From: Tepidibacter formicigenes DSM 15518
GTDB lineage: Bacteria; Bacillota; Clostridia; Peptostreptococcales; Peptostreptococcaceae
Direction of reading: 5' to 3'
Length of the DNA: 64,000 nucleotides
Assembly: GCF_900142235.1 (NCBI RefSeq)
Contig: NZ_FRAE01000007.1
Coordinates: 32,062 to 96,061, forward strand
The notes beneath the pieces are model-generated. The model did no database searches, was not told the origin of the DNA, and was given only the letters and a program-made list of their open reading frames with translations. The translations under genes were made by a program, and so were the position numbers. Within the stretch, counting starts at the first letter, position 1. Every line of letters begins with the position of its first letter. Below, piece after piece: positions 45,503 to 54,525 of this stretch.

Positions 45503-47557
45503 ATGGATTTAAATAGGAATTTACAATATATAAAAGGAATAGGGCCTAAAAGGTATAAAAAGCTAAATAAACTTGGATTATATACATTAAAAGATTTACT
45601 TTATTATTTTCCCCGTCAATATGAAGATAGAAGTAAATTTAAAAAAATATTTAATTTAGTAAATGGAGAAAAAGTATGTATAAAAGGAGTTATAGTAGAT
45701 TTTGAAACTGTAAAGCCAAGAGATAAGATAACCATAAGTAAAATTGAAGTTAGAGATGATACGGGATATGCAAAGCTTGTATTTTTCAATCAGCAATATA
45801 TTCTAAATAATTTTAAAAAAGGAGATAGAATTGTTGCTTTTGGGAAAATAAAAAAAGAATTTGGAAAAACTGAAATTGTAAATTGTGAAGTAGAATTAGA
45901 TACAAAAGATGCAGATTTAGTTGGTAATATAGTACCTATATATTCTCTTACATATGGAATTACTAATAAAGAAATAAGTGGTATTATAAAAAACGTAATA
46001 TTAAATTTAGATGAAAATATAAAGGAATATTTACCGAAGGATATATTAATAAAAAACAAGCTTTGCGATATTGATTTTTCTATAAAAAATATTCATATGC
46101 CTAAGAATTTGAATAATCTAAAGATAGCTTTATATAGGCTTGTATTTGAAGAATTCTTAGTTCTTCAATTAGGATTATTTTATTTAAAAAATGGAGTTGT
46201 AGATAAAGAAGGTATTAAATTTGAAAAGAGTTCTAAACTATACGACATAATAAATTCTCTTCCATTTTCGCTTACAAATGCTCAAAATAGATCTTTAAAT
46301 GATATATTAGATGATATGAATTCAAATAAAGTAATGAATAGATTAGTTCAAGGAGATGTAGGATCTGGTAAAACAGTAGTAGCACTTTTAAGCCTTGCTA
46401 ATACTGTTTTAAATGGATATCAAGGGGCAATGATGGCTCCTACAGAGATACTAGCAGAACAGCACTATAATTCATTAACTCAAATATTATCTAAATTTAA
46501 TATGAATATAGAATTATTAGTAGGAAGTTTAACTAAAAAGCAAAAGAGAGAAATACTTGAAAAAACAAAAAATGGTGATATTGATATATTAATTGGAACT
46601 CATGCACTTATTGAAGATGAAGTTAAGTTCAAAAATTTAGGAATGGTTATAACAGATGAACAGCATAGATTTGGAGTAAGACAAAGAAGTAAGTTATCTG
46701 AAAAAGGAAATAATCCAGAGGTGTTAGTAATGACTGCAACTCCAATTCCAAGAACACTGGCTCTTATCTTATATGGAGATTTAGATATATCTATAATAGA
46801 TGAGCTTCCTCCTGGTAGACAAAAAATAGACACTTTTGCTCTTCCTAAAGAAAGAAGAGCAAAAGCATATAATTTTGTAAGAAGTCAAATAGAGCTTGGA
46901 AGACAAGTTTATATAGTATGTCCATTAGTTGAAGAGTCAGAGGTTATACAGGCAAAAGCTGCAGTCGATCTTTTAGAAGAACTTAGTATAGAATATTTTA
47001 GAGATTTAAGACTAGGACTTTTGCATGGAAAAATGAAGGCAAATGAGAAAGATGAAATAATGAAAAAATTCAAAAATGGAGAAATAGATATACTAGTTTC
47101 AACAACAGTTATAGAGGTTGGAGTAAATGTTCCTAATGCTACTTTAATGATAATAGAAAATGCAGAAAGATTTGGACTTGCTCAGCTTCATCAGTTAAGA
47201 GGAAGAGTTGGAAGAGGAGAATATAAATCCTATTGTATACTTATATACTCTTCAAAAAATGATATTGCACTTGAGAGAATGAAAATAATGGAACAAACTA
47301 CAGATGGATTTAAAATATCTGAAAAAGATTTAGAAATTAGAGGACCAGGAGAATTTTTTGGAACAAGACAGCATGGACTTCCAGATCTTAAAATAGCAAA
47401 TATTTTTAAACACATGAAGATATTAAAAGAAGCGCAAAAACAAGCTAAATTAATAATAAGAGAAGATAATAAATTAAAACTTGAAAAAAATAAAAACTTA
47501 AAAAAAGAAATATTAGAAAAATTTAAGGATAAATTAGATGAGATATCACTTAATTAA
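45503..47557 (+). CDS. recG: ATP-dependent DNA helicase RecG
   Basis: Branch-migrating helicase that remodels stalled forks and recombination intermediates. 684 residues: an N-terminal wedge/OB domain (GIGPKRYKKLNKLGLYTLKDLLYYFPRQYEDRS in part), then motor domains with GDVGSGKTVVALL, the DEQHRFGV Walker B box, MTATPIPRTLAL and QLRGRVGRGEYKSYC. The C-terminal TRG-type segment is present. The start has a GGGTGAT site. Normal length. Confidence 0.97.
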   Translation: MDLNRNLQYIKGIGPKRYKKLNKLGLYTLKDLLYYFPRQYEDRSKFKKIFNLVNGEKVCIKGVIVDFETVKPRDKITISKIEVRDDTGYAKLVFFNQQYILNNFKKGDRIVAFGKIKKEFGKTEIVNCEVELDTKDADLVGNIVPIYSLTYGITNKEISGIIKNVILNLDENIKEYLPKDILIKNKLCDIDFSIKNIHMPKNLNNLKIALYRLVFEEFLVLQLGLFYLKNGVVDKEGIKFEKSSKLYDIINSLPFSLTNAQNRSLNDILDDMNSNKVMNRLVQGDVGSGKTVVALLSLANTVLNGYQGAMMAPTEILAEQHYNSLTQILSKFNMNIELLVGSLTKKQKREILEKTKNGDIDILIGTHALIEDEVKFKNLGMVITDEQHRFGVRQRSKLSEKGNNPEVLVMTATPIPRTLALILYGDLDISIIDELPPGRQKIDTFALPKERRAKAYNFVRSQIELGRQVYIVCPLVEESEVIQAKAAVDLLEELSIEYFRDLRLGLLHGKMKANEKDEIMKKFKNGEIDILVSTTVIEVGVNVPNATLMIIENAERFGLAQLHQLRGRVGRGEYKSYCILIYSSKNDIALERMKIMEQTTDGFKISEKDLEIRGPGEFFGTRQHGLPDLKIANIFKHMKILKEAQKQAKLIIREDNKLKLEKNKNLKKEILEKFKDKLDEISLN

Positions 47558-47612
47558 TAAATTTATGTAATAATATATAATTATGTGTTAAAATATACTG
47601 AGGAGGACAGAT

Positions 47613-48167
47613 ATGAGAGTAATTTCAGGTAGTGCAAGAGGATTGAAGCTTAAATCTCCAAAAGGAATGGATGTAAGACCTACTACAGATAGAGTTAAGG
47701 AATCTGTATTTAATATTATAAATAATAGATTAATAGATAGTTTTGTTTTAGATATATTTTCAGGTACGGGATCTTTAGGAATAGAAGCATTATCAAGGGG
47801 AGCTCAAAAATGTACATTTATTGATTCAAGTAAAGAAAGTATAAAAGTAATTAAAGAAAATATAGAAAAGGCAAGAGTTAATGATAAAAGTGAAGTTATT
47901 CTGTCTGATGCCATAAGTGCTATAAATAAATTAGGTGTTAGAAGAGATAAATTTGATATAATATTTATGGATCCGCCATATCTTAAAAATCTAATAGAGC
48001 CTGTTTTAGAAGAAATAAGCAAAAAAAATATATTAGAAGAAGATGGAATAATTATAGTAGAACATGATACTAAAGATGAATTATTAGAGGAAATAAATAA
48101 TCTTTATAAATATAGAGAAAAAAAATATGGAAATACAACAATTTCATTTTTTGCTTTGGAGGAATAA
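47613..48167 (+). CDS. rsmD: 16S rRNA (guanine-966-N2)-methyltransferase
   Basis: Methylates G966 of 16S rRNA. 184 residues with [16 protein letters not shown], the [15 protein letters not shown] block, the SAM motif [19 protein letters not shown] and the catalytic DPPY in FMDPPYLKN. The start has GAGGAGG. It ends one base before the coaD start, so the two are coupled. Confidence 0.95.
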   Translation: MRVISGSARGLKLKSPKGMDVRPTTDRVKESVFNIINNRLIDSFVLDIFSGTGSLGIEALSRGAQKCTFIDSSKESIKVIKENIEKARVNDKSEVILSDAISAINKLGVRRDKFDIIFMDPPYLKNLIEPVLEEISKKNILEEDGIIIVEHDTKDELLEEINNLYKYREKKYGNTTISFFALEE

Positions 48168-48168
48168 T

Positions 48169-48645
48169 ATGAAAAAAGTCGCAGTATATCCAGGAAGCTT
48201 TGATCCAGTTACAAATGGACATTTAGATATTATAAAAAGAGCATCTAAATTATTTGATAAGTTAATAGTTGCAGTTTTATACAACCCAAATAAAAAATCT
48301 TTATTTACATTTGAAGAAAGAGTAACCCTTTTAAAAGAAGTAGTTAAAGATTTAGATAACGTAGAAGTAGATAGTTTTTCTGGACTGTTAATAGATTATT
48401 GCAATGAAAAAAATGTTAATGCAATAATAAGAGGATTAAGAGCAGTTTCAGATTTTGAGTACGAACTTCAGATGGCTCAAATGAACAGGCAACTAAATTC
48501 AAAAGTAGAAACAGTTATTTTAACAACTAGTACAAAATATTCTTTTATAAGTTCTTCTTTGATAAAAGAAGTAGCCAAATTTAAGGGAGACATTTCTGAT
48601 TTAGTTCCAGATATTGTATTGAGTAAGTTGAAGGAAAGACTATAA
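48169..48645 (+). CDS. coaD: pantetheine-phosphate adenylyltransferase
   Basis: Adenylylates 4'-phosphopantetheine, the penultimate step of CoA synthesis that follows CoaBC (28689). 158 residues with [16 protein letters not shown] (TxGH motif), [16 protein letters not shown] and the [10 protein letters not shown] nucleotide-binding motif. The ATG at 48169 has a GGAGG site inside the end of rsmD; an upstream in-frame ATG at 48127 would overlap rsmD and has no site. Confidence 0.96.
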   Translation: MKKVAVYPGSFDPVTNGHLDIIKRASKLFDKLIVAVLYNPNKKSLFTFEERVTLLKEVVKDLDNVEVDSFSGLLIDYCNEKNVNAIIRGLRAVSDFEYELQMAQMNRQLNSKVETVILTTSTKYSFISSSLIKEVAKFKGDISDLVPDIVLSKLKERL

Positions 48646-48658
48646 GGGGGGATTAACT

Positions 48659-49096
48659 TTGGAACTTTTAAAATTAATAGAAGAGTTAGAAGACTTAGTA
48701 GAAGAAAGTTCTGGCATTCCTTTTGGGAACAAGGTTTTTGTTGATAAAAAACATTTTTTAGAAATAATAAAAGAAATAAGACTTCAGCTTCCTGATGAAA
48801 TAAAGCAGGCTGAGTGGATTAATACAGAAAGACAAAGAATACTTGCTGAGGCACAGCAAGAAGCAGATAACATTATACAAAATGCTAAATCTTATGTTCA
48901 AGAACAAGTTGAGGATAGCGAAGTAATTAAAGAGGCACAAAAACAAGCTGAAAAAATAATAGAGCAAGCTCAACAGACATCTAAAGAAATTAGACGTGGA
49001 GCTAAAGAATATGCAGATGGAATATTAGAAAAGGTTCAAATTAATCTAGAAGGTTTAGTTAAAACACTTCAAGAGAATAGAGAAGAGCTTAGATAA
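48659..49096 (+). CDS. coiled-coil protein with DivIVA-like repeat region
   Basis: A 145-residue, highly charged protein. After a short N-terminal domain (LLKLIEELEDLVEESSGIPFG) it is almost entirely an Ala/Gln/Glu-rich coiled coil with repeated EAQxxADxIIxxA heptads, like the stalk of DivIVA-type or V-ATPase-associated proteins; such clostridial proteins are often loosely labelled ATPase although no nucleotide-binding motif is present. TTG start after GGGGGG. It follows coaD, a common order. Function unknown. Confidence 0.75.
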   Translation: MELLKLIEELEDLVEESSGIPFGNKVFVDKKHFLEIIKEIRLQLPDEIKQAEWINTERQRILAEAQQEADNIIQNAKSYVQEQVEDSEVIKEAQKQAEKIIEQAQQTSKEIRRGAKEYADGILEKVQINLEGLVKTLQENREELR

Positions 49097-49100
49097 ATTA

Positions 49101-49143
49101 TAAAAGTCCTGAATTATATCAAAAACAATGTCAGGACTTTATT
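49101..49143 (+). terminator. intrinsic terminator after the coiled-coil gene
   Basis: AAAAGTCCTGA and TCAGGACTTT with an 18-base loop, followed by a T-rich stretch. Confidence 0.7.
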
Positions 49144-49152
49144 TTTAATTCT

Positions 49153-49283
49153 ATAGGAAACTATAAATTTTTTAAACTGTTGATAACTTTGGTAACTGAA
49201 TAAAAGTATCAACTATTTTGAGCAACGGAGTCCGTTAGGACTCGTTGGCGACATGAGCCATGCGATAGCATGAAGCGAATTTT
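49153..49283 (+). repeat. dispersed intergenic element, copy C (diverged, with hairpin module)
   Basis: The 5' part (ATAGGAAACTATAAA) is a weak match to the other copies. The hairpin module is clear: arms CAACGGAGTCC (49223-49233) and GGACTCGTTG (49238-49247) around the same GTTA loop as the copy at 21116, with two compensatory pair changes. After GGCG it continues with ACATGAG and a second small hairpin, CATGC-GATA-GCATG (49259-49272), not present in the other copies. GTTGATA / TATCAAC also pair within the 5' half. It lies between two convergent genes. Confidence 0.6.
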
Positions 49284-49284
49284 T

Positions 49285-50490
49285 TTATATTTTATATTTT
49301 CTTTTAGTAATGTTCATATAAGAAAATACATATATTATTAAACAAATTATTAAAAATATTGTATTATAGTATGATATCTCAGGGTATATTCTATTTGTAT
49401 ATATTTTATAATAAATTGAATTATAAAAAGTTGTTATATTCAAAGTATTTTTAAAGAAAGGATATAATAAATAGCAGTAAATAAATGCTAATATTCCATG
49501 TAAAAATTTACTTAATATGTACAAATATATATTTATATCCGTTTTAGATAAAAAATTAGAGCATTGAGCAAGTATAGATATTCCACTAAAAGAAATTACA
49601 AAAGTGCAAAGTGATATTTTAAGTATTAAAGGAACACCATAAGATAATGAAATATTATTACATCCTATAGTTATTTCAAATAAACCACTTATAAATGCAT
49701 GTATAATATCCTCTGGTATATTAAATGGATATAACAATATGAAAATCACATTACTAATTATATCTATAAACTTTAATACACTTAGTATTTTAAAAACAAC
49801 TGAAAATATTATTACAAATCCACCAACTACAAGTATAGTATTTATTCCACTTCTTACAGCATCTCCAAGTATAGTATAAAATCCTTTGTTTTCACTATTT
49901 TTAAATATGATAATTTTTTTTATTTCTTCAATTATATTTATATTTTTTTTGAATCTACAGTTGTTTTCTAGTTTACGTCCATAGTTTCTAAACATAAATC
50001 CTACAGTTAATGCTCCTAAGTAGTGACATAGTGCTATGAAATAACCTATTTTAGAGCTGTTAAACATACCTATTCCAACAGAGCCTACCATAAATAATGG
50101 TCCAGAAGTAGAGCAAAAAGAAGCTAGTCTTTGGGCTTCATAATTACTGATTTCCTTATTTTCTCTAAGCTGTGATGTTAATTTAGATCCTATAGGATAA
50201 CCTGATATAATAGACATTGCAAATACTAATGAACCTTTTCCTGGAACGTTAAATAAATATCTTGTAATTCTCTCAAGGAATAGCCCTACCATATCTATTA
50301 TTTTTAAATTAATTAATAAATTAGCTCCTATTAAAAATGGAAGTAATGATGGAACTAATATATTAAGGGTTATATTCATTCCTATACGAGCAGATTCAAC
50401 TGCATCTTTAGGAAATGCTACTACTCCACATATAAAAAAGAGGACTATTATTCCAGGTAATAAAGATTTAATTAATGCATTTTTTTTCAT
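49285..50490 (-). CDS. ylbJ: sporulation integral membrane protein YlbJ
   Basis: A 401-residue protein with about ten hydrophobic segments and gate-type/nucleoside-recognition-like motifs: VFPKDAVESARIGMNITLNILVPSLLPF (in part), SGYPIGSKLTSQLRE and ASFCSTSGPLFMVGSVG. YlbJ is conserved in spore formers, is made in the mother cell under sigma-E in Bacillus, and is needed for heat-resistant spores. A GGAGGCG site precedes the ATG. I could not place a convincing sigma-E promoter upstream. Confidence 0.92.
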   Translation of the reverse strand: MKKNALIKSLLPGIIVLFFICGVVAFPKDAVESARIGMNITLNILVPSLLPFLIGANLLINLKIIDMVGLFLERITRYLFNVPGKGSLVFAMSIISGYPIGSKLTSQLRENKEISNYEAQRLASFCSTSGPLFMVGSVGIGMFNSSKIGYFIALCHYLGALTVGFMFRNYGRKLENNCRFKKNINIIEEIKKIIIFKNSENKGFYTILGDAVRSGINTILVVGGFVIIFSVVFKILSVLKFIDIISNVIFILLYPFNIPEDIIHAFISGLFEITIGCNNISLSYGVPLILKISLCTFVISFSGISILAQCSNFLSKTDINIYLYILSKFLHGILAFIYCYLLYPFFKNTLNITTFYNSIYYKIYTNRIYPEISYYNTIFLIICLIIYVFSYMNITKRKYKI

Positions 50491-50566
50491 ATAAACGCCT
50501 CCAAAGTTTTACTCTATATAATTATATTAATGTGAAGGCATATCTATGTATTTAATAATAAAAATA

Positions 50567-50612
50567 GATAAAATCTAAAAATATAATGAATTTTTTAGAT
50601 TTTATCTACTTG
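50567..50612 (-). terminator. intrinsic terminator of the hsp20 gene
   Basis: AGATAAAATCTAAAAA and TTTTTTAGATTTTATCT form a long stem around TATAATGAA, serving the minus-strand gene upstream. Confidence 0.7.
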
Positions 50613-50650
50613 TATTTTGAATATTTATCTAATATTAAATTTTATTTAGA

Positions 50651-51097
50651 TTAATTGATATTGATTTTTCTTTTATTTATGCTTGTTTTTTCTAATTTTG
50701 GTAAAGTGATTTTTAAAACTCCATCATTAAAAGAAGCATTTATTTTTTCTTCAATTACATTATCAATGTAAAATCTTCTTTTAAATTCACCATAGTTTCT
50801 CTCACGTCTTACATAATTATCATTTCTATTTTCTAAAGTTTCTTCTCTTTTAGCAGTAATAGTTAAATAATTATTTTCATAATCAACATTGATAGCTTCT
50901 TTTTTGATTCCAGGTAAATCTGCTTCAATTATATATTCTTTTTCAGTTTCTTTTAAATCAACTTTAAAACTATTCCCGAAAGTAGTAGTTGGAGCAAAGA
51001 AATCATCATCGAAAAAGTTGTTAAAAAGATGATTGAGGTAATCACTTCTTTTTGTTAAAGAATTATTATTTTTTCTAAAAGGAACCATATCAAACAT
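50651..51097 (-). CDS. Hsp20/alpha-crystallin family small heat shock protein
   Basis: An ATP-independent holdase chaperone of 148 residues. The alpha-crystallin domain occupies about residues 45-140 with FKVDLKETEKEYIIEADLPGI (in part), LTITAKREE and the GVLKITLPKLE motif; the C-terminal IxI-like tail is KRKININ. ATG at 51097 is 8 bases after AGGAGG; a TTG two codons upstream is too close to it. No CIRCE-type operator was seen upstream. Confidence 0.93.
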   Translation of the reverse strand: MFDMVPFRKNNNSLTKRSDYLNHLFNNFFDDDFFAPTTTFGNSFKVDLKETEKEYIIEADLPGIKKEAINVDYENNYLTITAKREETLENRNDNYVRRERNYGEFKRRFYIDNVIEEKINASFNDGVLKITLPKLEKTSINKRKININ

Positions 51098-51267
51098 TAA
51101 CAAAACCTCCTTTAGTTATTTTTATTAATATTTGATTGCATTTTTATTTTAACCAAAAAACTAAAATAAATTATTATTTTTATAAAAGATAAAAATAAAG
51201 CATTAATAATAAAAATATTTAATTAAAATTCAAGAATTAAATAACATAAGTGGTAAAAAATATCAAA

Positions 51268-51306
51268 AAATTCTATAGATAAAGTTTTATCTATAGAATT
51301 TTTTGA
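51268..51306 (+). terminator. terminator-like hairpin in the hsp20-binding protein gap
   Basis: AAATTCTATAGATAAA and TTTATCTATAGAATTT form a 16-bp stem followed by T residues. It lies between divergent genes, so it would insulate the sugar-uptake cluster from upstream transcription. The 328-base gap otherwise holds a candidate cre site and no open reading frame. Confidence 0.6.
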
Positions 51307-51370
51307 TTGGACATATTGTTATAAATTTAATAAACTTAATTTAGAAATTTGTCTTAAAGTGTCATAATGG

Positions 51371-51384
51371 ACAAAACGTTTTCA
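51371..51384 (+). promoter_or_regulatory. candidate cre (CcpA) or LacI-family operator
   Basis: ACAAAACGTTTTCA matches the cre consensus TGWAANCGNTNWCA at 12 of 14 positions and contains the AAAACGTTTT palindrome. It lies 42 bases before the binding-protein start, a suitable place for catabolite repression of a sugar-uptake operon. No LacI-type regulator gene is nearby. Confidence 0.55.
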
Positions 51385-51425
51385 TTTTAAGTTTAAGGAA
51401 AAAATAGATTTTAGGAGGAGGAATT

Positions 51426-52715
51426 ATGAATAATTTTCGCAGAATATTAGCTTTTGCAATTGTCATGATTATGATTGTTATATCTCTTGTAGGATGTGGA
51501 AGTACTAATTCATCAGATAATAATAGTAAAGATGGAAAAGAAAAATTAACTGTATGGTTACCACCTATTGGTGAGGATGATAAAGCTGTTTGGGAACCTA
51601 TATTAAAAGAATTTGAAGAAGAAAATAATGTTGAAATTGATTTGGGAATAATTCCTTGGGAAGGGTATCCAGAAAAATATGCAACAGCTATAGCAGCAGG
51701 GGAAGGTCCTGATATTGGTTATATGTATGCAGAAATGTTCCCTCAATTTATTGAAATGGGAGCTGTAGAAGATTTAACACCTTATTTAACTGATAAGGAT
51801 TATGAAAACTATATATACATAGAAGATGGTAAAATGCTTGGAGGACTTTATGGTCTTGCTATAGAGGCTGCAAATCCAGCAGTACTATATTATAACAAAG
51901 ATATATTAGAGGAATTAGGAGAAGAAGTTCCAAAAACTTGGGAAGATTTTAGAAGAATAGCTAAAAAAGCAACAAAAGATACTGATGGTGATGGAAAAAT
52001 AGATCAATGGGGATTTGCTCAAGGATGGGGAGCTAATTTTTTTGGTGATCTTAACTGGAACTGGTATGGATTTTTATGGCAAGCCGGTGGAGAACTTTAT
52101 AATGATGATTTAAAGACAGTAAGATTTAATGATGAAGCTGGACTTGAAGCTGCACAGTTTTTATATAATCTTAAATTTATAGATAAAGTACTTCCAGATA
52201 ACGCCATGGCTCAAACAAATAAAGAAATGCTACAAACAACTTTTGGACCAGGTAAAGCAGCTTTTAGTATATGGCTTTCTTCAGCTGCATCTGAGATATT
52301 AGATAAATCATTTCCAGATTTAAATTATGGATTTATAACATCTCTTGAAAATAAAGATATGGGAACTTTTGCATCTGTTGATCAATTAACTTTAATGTCA
52401 GCAACAAAAAATAAAGAATTAGCATTTAAATTAATGCAGCATATGTTAAGTGCTGAGTCTATGATTAAATTCCATAAATATCATCCAAGAGCACCAATAT
52501 CTAAAGATGAACCATATCAAGGTGACCCAAGACTTAAAGAAATGATATATAATGATAAAGGAATATATAGACCTTTAGTAGTAGCTCCTCATGGGGTTGA
52601 GGTATATGAATATTTATGGAAGCAATTACAAAGAATGATGGCTGGAGAAGTTAAGCCTAAAGAAGCTTTAGACGAAGCAGCAAGATATGCTAATGACTTG
52701 TTAGCTCAAGATTAA
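51426..52715 (+). CDS. sugar ABC transporter substrate-binding lipoprotein
   Basis: A family 1 extracellular solute-binding protein, 429 residues. The N-terminal signal peptide ends in the lipobox LVGC with lipidated Cys24, followed by a Ser/Asn-rich linker. The mature part has the fold of maltose/oligosaccharide binders (KLTVWLPPIGEDDKAVWEP, the KTWEDFRRIAKKATKDTDGDGKIDQWGFA region in part). It would capture a glycan outside the cell and deliver it to the permeases downstream. A hairpin between it and the permeases probably sets a higher level for the binder. Confidence 0.93.
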   Translation: MNNFRRILAFAIVMIMIVISLVGCGSTNSSDNNSKDGKEKLTVWLPPIGEDDKAVWEPILKEFEEENNVEIDLGIIPWEGYPEKYATAIAAGEGPDIGYMYAEMFPQFIEMGAVEDLTPYLTDKDYENYIYIEDGKMLGGLYGLAIEAANPAVLYYNKDILEELGEEVPKTWEDFRRIAKKATKDTDGDGKIDQWGFAQGWGANFFGDLNWNWYGFLWQAGGELYNDDLKTVRFNDEAGLEAAQFLYNLKFIDKVLPDNAMAQTNKEMLQTTFGPGKAAFSIWLSSAASEILDKSFPDLNYGFITSLENKDMGTFASVDQLTLMSATKNKELAFKLMQHMLSAESMIKFHKYHPRAPISKDEPYQGDPRLKEMIYNDKGIYRPLVVAPHGVEVYEYLWKQLQRMMAGEVKPKEALDEAARYANDLLAQD

Positions 52716-52738
52716 AAATAGTATAAAACAATTTAATA

Positions 52739-52780
52739 AAAGCATCAAAAATAGTTTTTATTTTTGGTGCTTTGTTTTAA
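52739..52780 (+). terminator. imperfect terminator between binding protein and permease genes
   Basis: AAAGCATCAAAAATA and TATTTTTGGTGCTTT pair with one G-U, followed by GTTTTAATTTT. It probably gives partial termination within the operon, leaving more binding-protein mRNA than permease mRNA. Confidence 0.65.
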
Positions 52781-52812
52781 TTTTAAATATTTTTAAAAAG
52801 AAAGGAGAATAA

Positions 52813-53679
52813 ATGAAAAAATTAAGTATTTATGGATATATATTTCCTTTAGGAATATTATTGACAAGCTTTTATGTTATTCCAATAATAATGTCCATTT
52901 ATTTTAGTTTTACAAAATATAATATTATGTCCCCTGCAAAATTCATTGGAATTAAAAATTATTTAAATCTTGGAAAAGATAGGATGTTTATAGCATCTTT
53001 AAAAAATACATTTCAATTTACTATTGTTGTTGTACCACTTCAAACGTTATTTTCTTTAATAATGGCAGTGTGGTTGACTAATAGAGAAAAAAGCAAGTTA
53101 ACTGAACTTGTAAAGGGAGTAATGTTTATTCCTGTAATATCTTCTATGATACTTATTGGAATTGTTTGGAGAATATTACTTAATGGAGATACATCACCTT
53201 TAAACTCTATTTTTACATTTATTGGATTAAATCCACCTAATTGGATTGGAAATATTAAAACAGCTCTTCCAACTTTAATGATGATTGCTATTTGGAAAAA
53301 CACAGGATACTTTATGGTTATATATATTGCAGGAATTATGGATATTCCTAAAAGTTATTATGAATCAGCAAAAGTAGATGGAGCAAGTAAGTGGCAGGAA
53401 TTTTGGTATATAACTGTACCACTTTTAAAACCGACTACTATTTTAGTAGTTTTCTTAGGGTTTATATGGTCTTTTCAGATGTTTGATTTGGTATATACAT
53501 TAACAGGAGGAGGGCCTGGAGTAGCTACTATGACAATGGTTCTTCATATATATAATTTAGCGTTTAAACAATTTAACTTTGGATATGCCATGGCAGTTGC
53601 TAATGTATTATTTTTTATAATAGCTGTTATTTCAATATTACAAAAGAAATTTTTAAAAAAAGATCAATCAGTTTATTAA
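52813..53679 (+). CDS. sugar ABC transporter permease (MalF/UgpA type)
   Basis: A 288-residue membrane protein with six hydrophobic segments. The cytoplasmic EAA loop is visible as YYESAKVDGASKWQEFWYITVPLLKP, the contact site for the ATPase. It pairs with the permease encoded next. No ATPase gene is in the cluster, so a shared MsiK/UgpC-type ATPase elsewhere is expected. AAGGAGA site. Confidence 0.93.
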   Translation: MKKLSIYGYIFPLGILLTSFYVIPIIMSIYFSFTKYNIMSPAKFIGIKNYLNLGKDRMFIASLKNTFQFTIVVVPLQTLFSLIMAVWLTNREKSKLTELVKGVMFIPVISSMILIGIVWRILLNGDTSPLNSIFTFIGLNPPNWIGNIKTALPTLMMIAIWKNTGYFMVIYIAGIMDIPKSYYESAKVDGASKWQEFWYITVPLLKPTTILVVFLGFIWSFQMFDLVYTLTGGGPGVATMTMVLHIYNLAFKQFNFGYAMAVANVLFFIIAVISILQKKFLKKDQSVY

Positions 53680-53692
53680 TAGGAGGAAGTAA

Positions 53693-54502
53693 ATGAAGAG
53701 CATAAAGAGGATTGTAGGAAATATGATTTTGCTTGTAATTGCAAGTTGTATGGTAGTTCCTTTTGTGTATATGGTCATGACATCTTTAAAAGTTACTTAT
53801 ACAGCGTATAATTTTGATTTTTTGTTTTCTGATATAACATTTCAAAATTATATAAATATATTTAGAAATCATAATTTTATGCATTATTTTTTAAACAGTA
53901 CATTTATAGCATTAGGAGGAGTAATTTTGAATGTTTTATTCAGCAGTTTAGCTGGATTTGCTTTTGCTAAAAAGGATTTCCCTGGAAATGAAAAAATATT
54001 TTTTTTCATGATTATGACTTTAATTATACCTTCACAAGTTACAATGATACCTCTTTATATAATAATGAGATATTTAGGTTGGATTAATACGTATTATGCT
54101 CTTATTCTTCCGATACCAACTGCTTTTGGAGTATTTTTAATGCGTCAGGCAATACTTAATATTCCAAATGACTTAATAGAGTCAGCGAGAATAGATGGAT
54201 GTTCAGATATTAGGATATTTTTTCAAATTGTGCTTCCGTTAATTAAACCTGCTATTATAACTCTTTCAATTTTTACTTTTGTAGGTGCGTGGAATGAATT
54301 TTTATGGCCTCTTATTATGACTACTAATGATTCAGTTAGAACATTAACTGTAGGGATTTCAACCCTAAATGCTCAATATACAGTAAATTATGGACTTGTA
54401 ATGGCTGGAGCAACACTTACATTTCTTCCTTCTTTTATATTTTATTTAATTTTACAAAAGAGATTTGTTGAAGGAGTTACATTATCAGGAATTAAAGGAT
54501 AA
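53693..54502 (+). CDS. sugar ABC transporter permease (MalG/UgpE type)
   Basis: A 269-residue membrane protein with six hydrophobic segments. The EAA loop reads LIESARIDGCSDIRIFFQIVLPLIKPA (in part) and the C-terminus ends VEGVTLSGIKG, typical of MalG-type subunits. AGGAGG ribosome site, 13 bases after the first permease gene. Confidence 0.93.
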   Translation: MKSIKRIVGNMILLVIASCMVVPFVYMVMTSLKVTYTAYNFDFLFSDITFQNYINIFRNHNFMHYFLNSTFIALGGVILNVLFSSLAGFAFAKKDFPGNEKIFFFMIMTLIIPSQVTMIPLYIIMRYLGWINTYYALILPIPTAFGVFLMRQAILNIPNDLIESARIDGCSDIRIFFQIVLPLIKPAIITLSIFTFVGAWNEFLWPLIMTTNDSVRTLTVGISTLNAQYTVNYGLVMAGATLTFLPSFIFYLILQKRFVEGVTLSGIKG

Positions 54503-54525
54503 CTATAAGAAAAGAGGGATATATT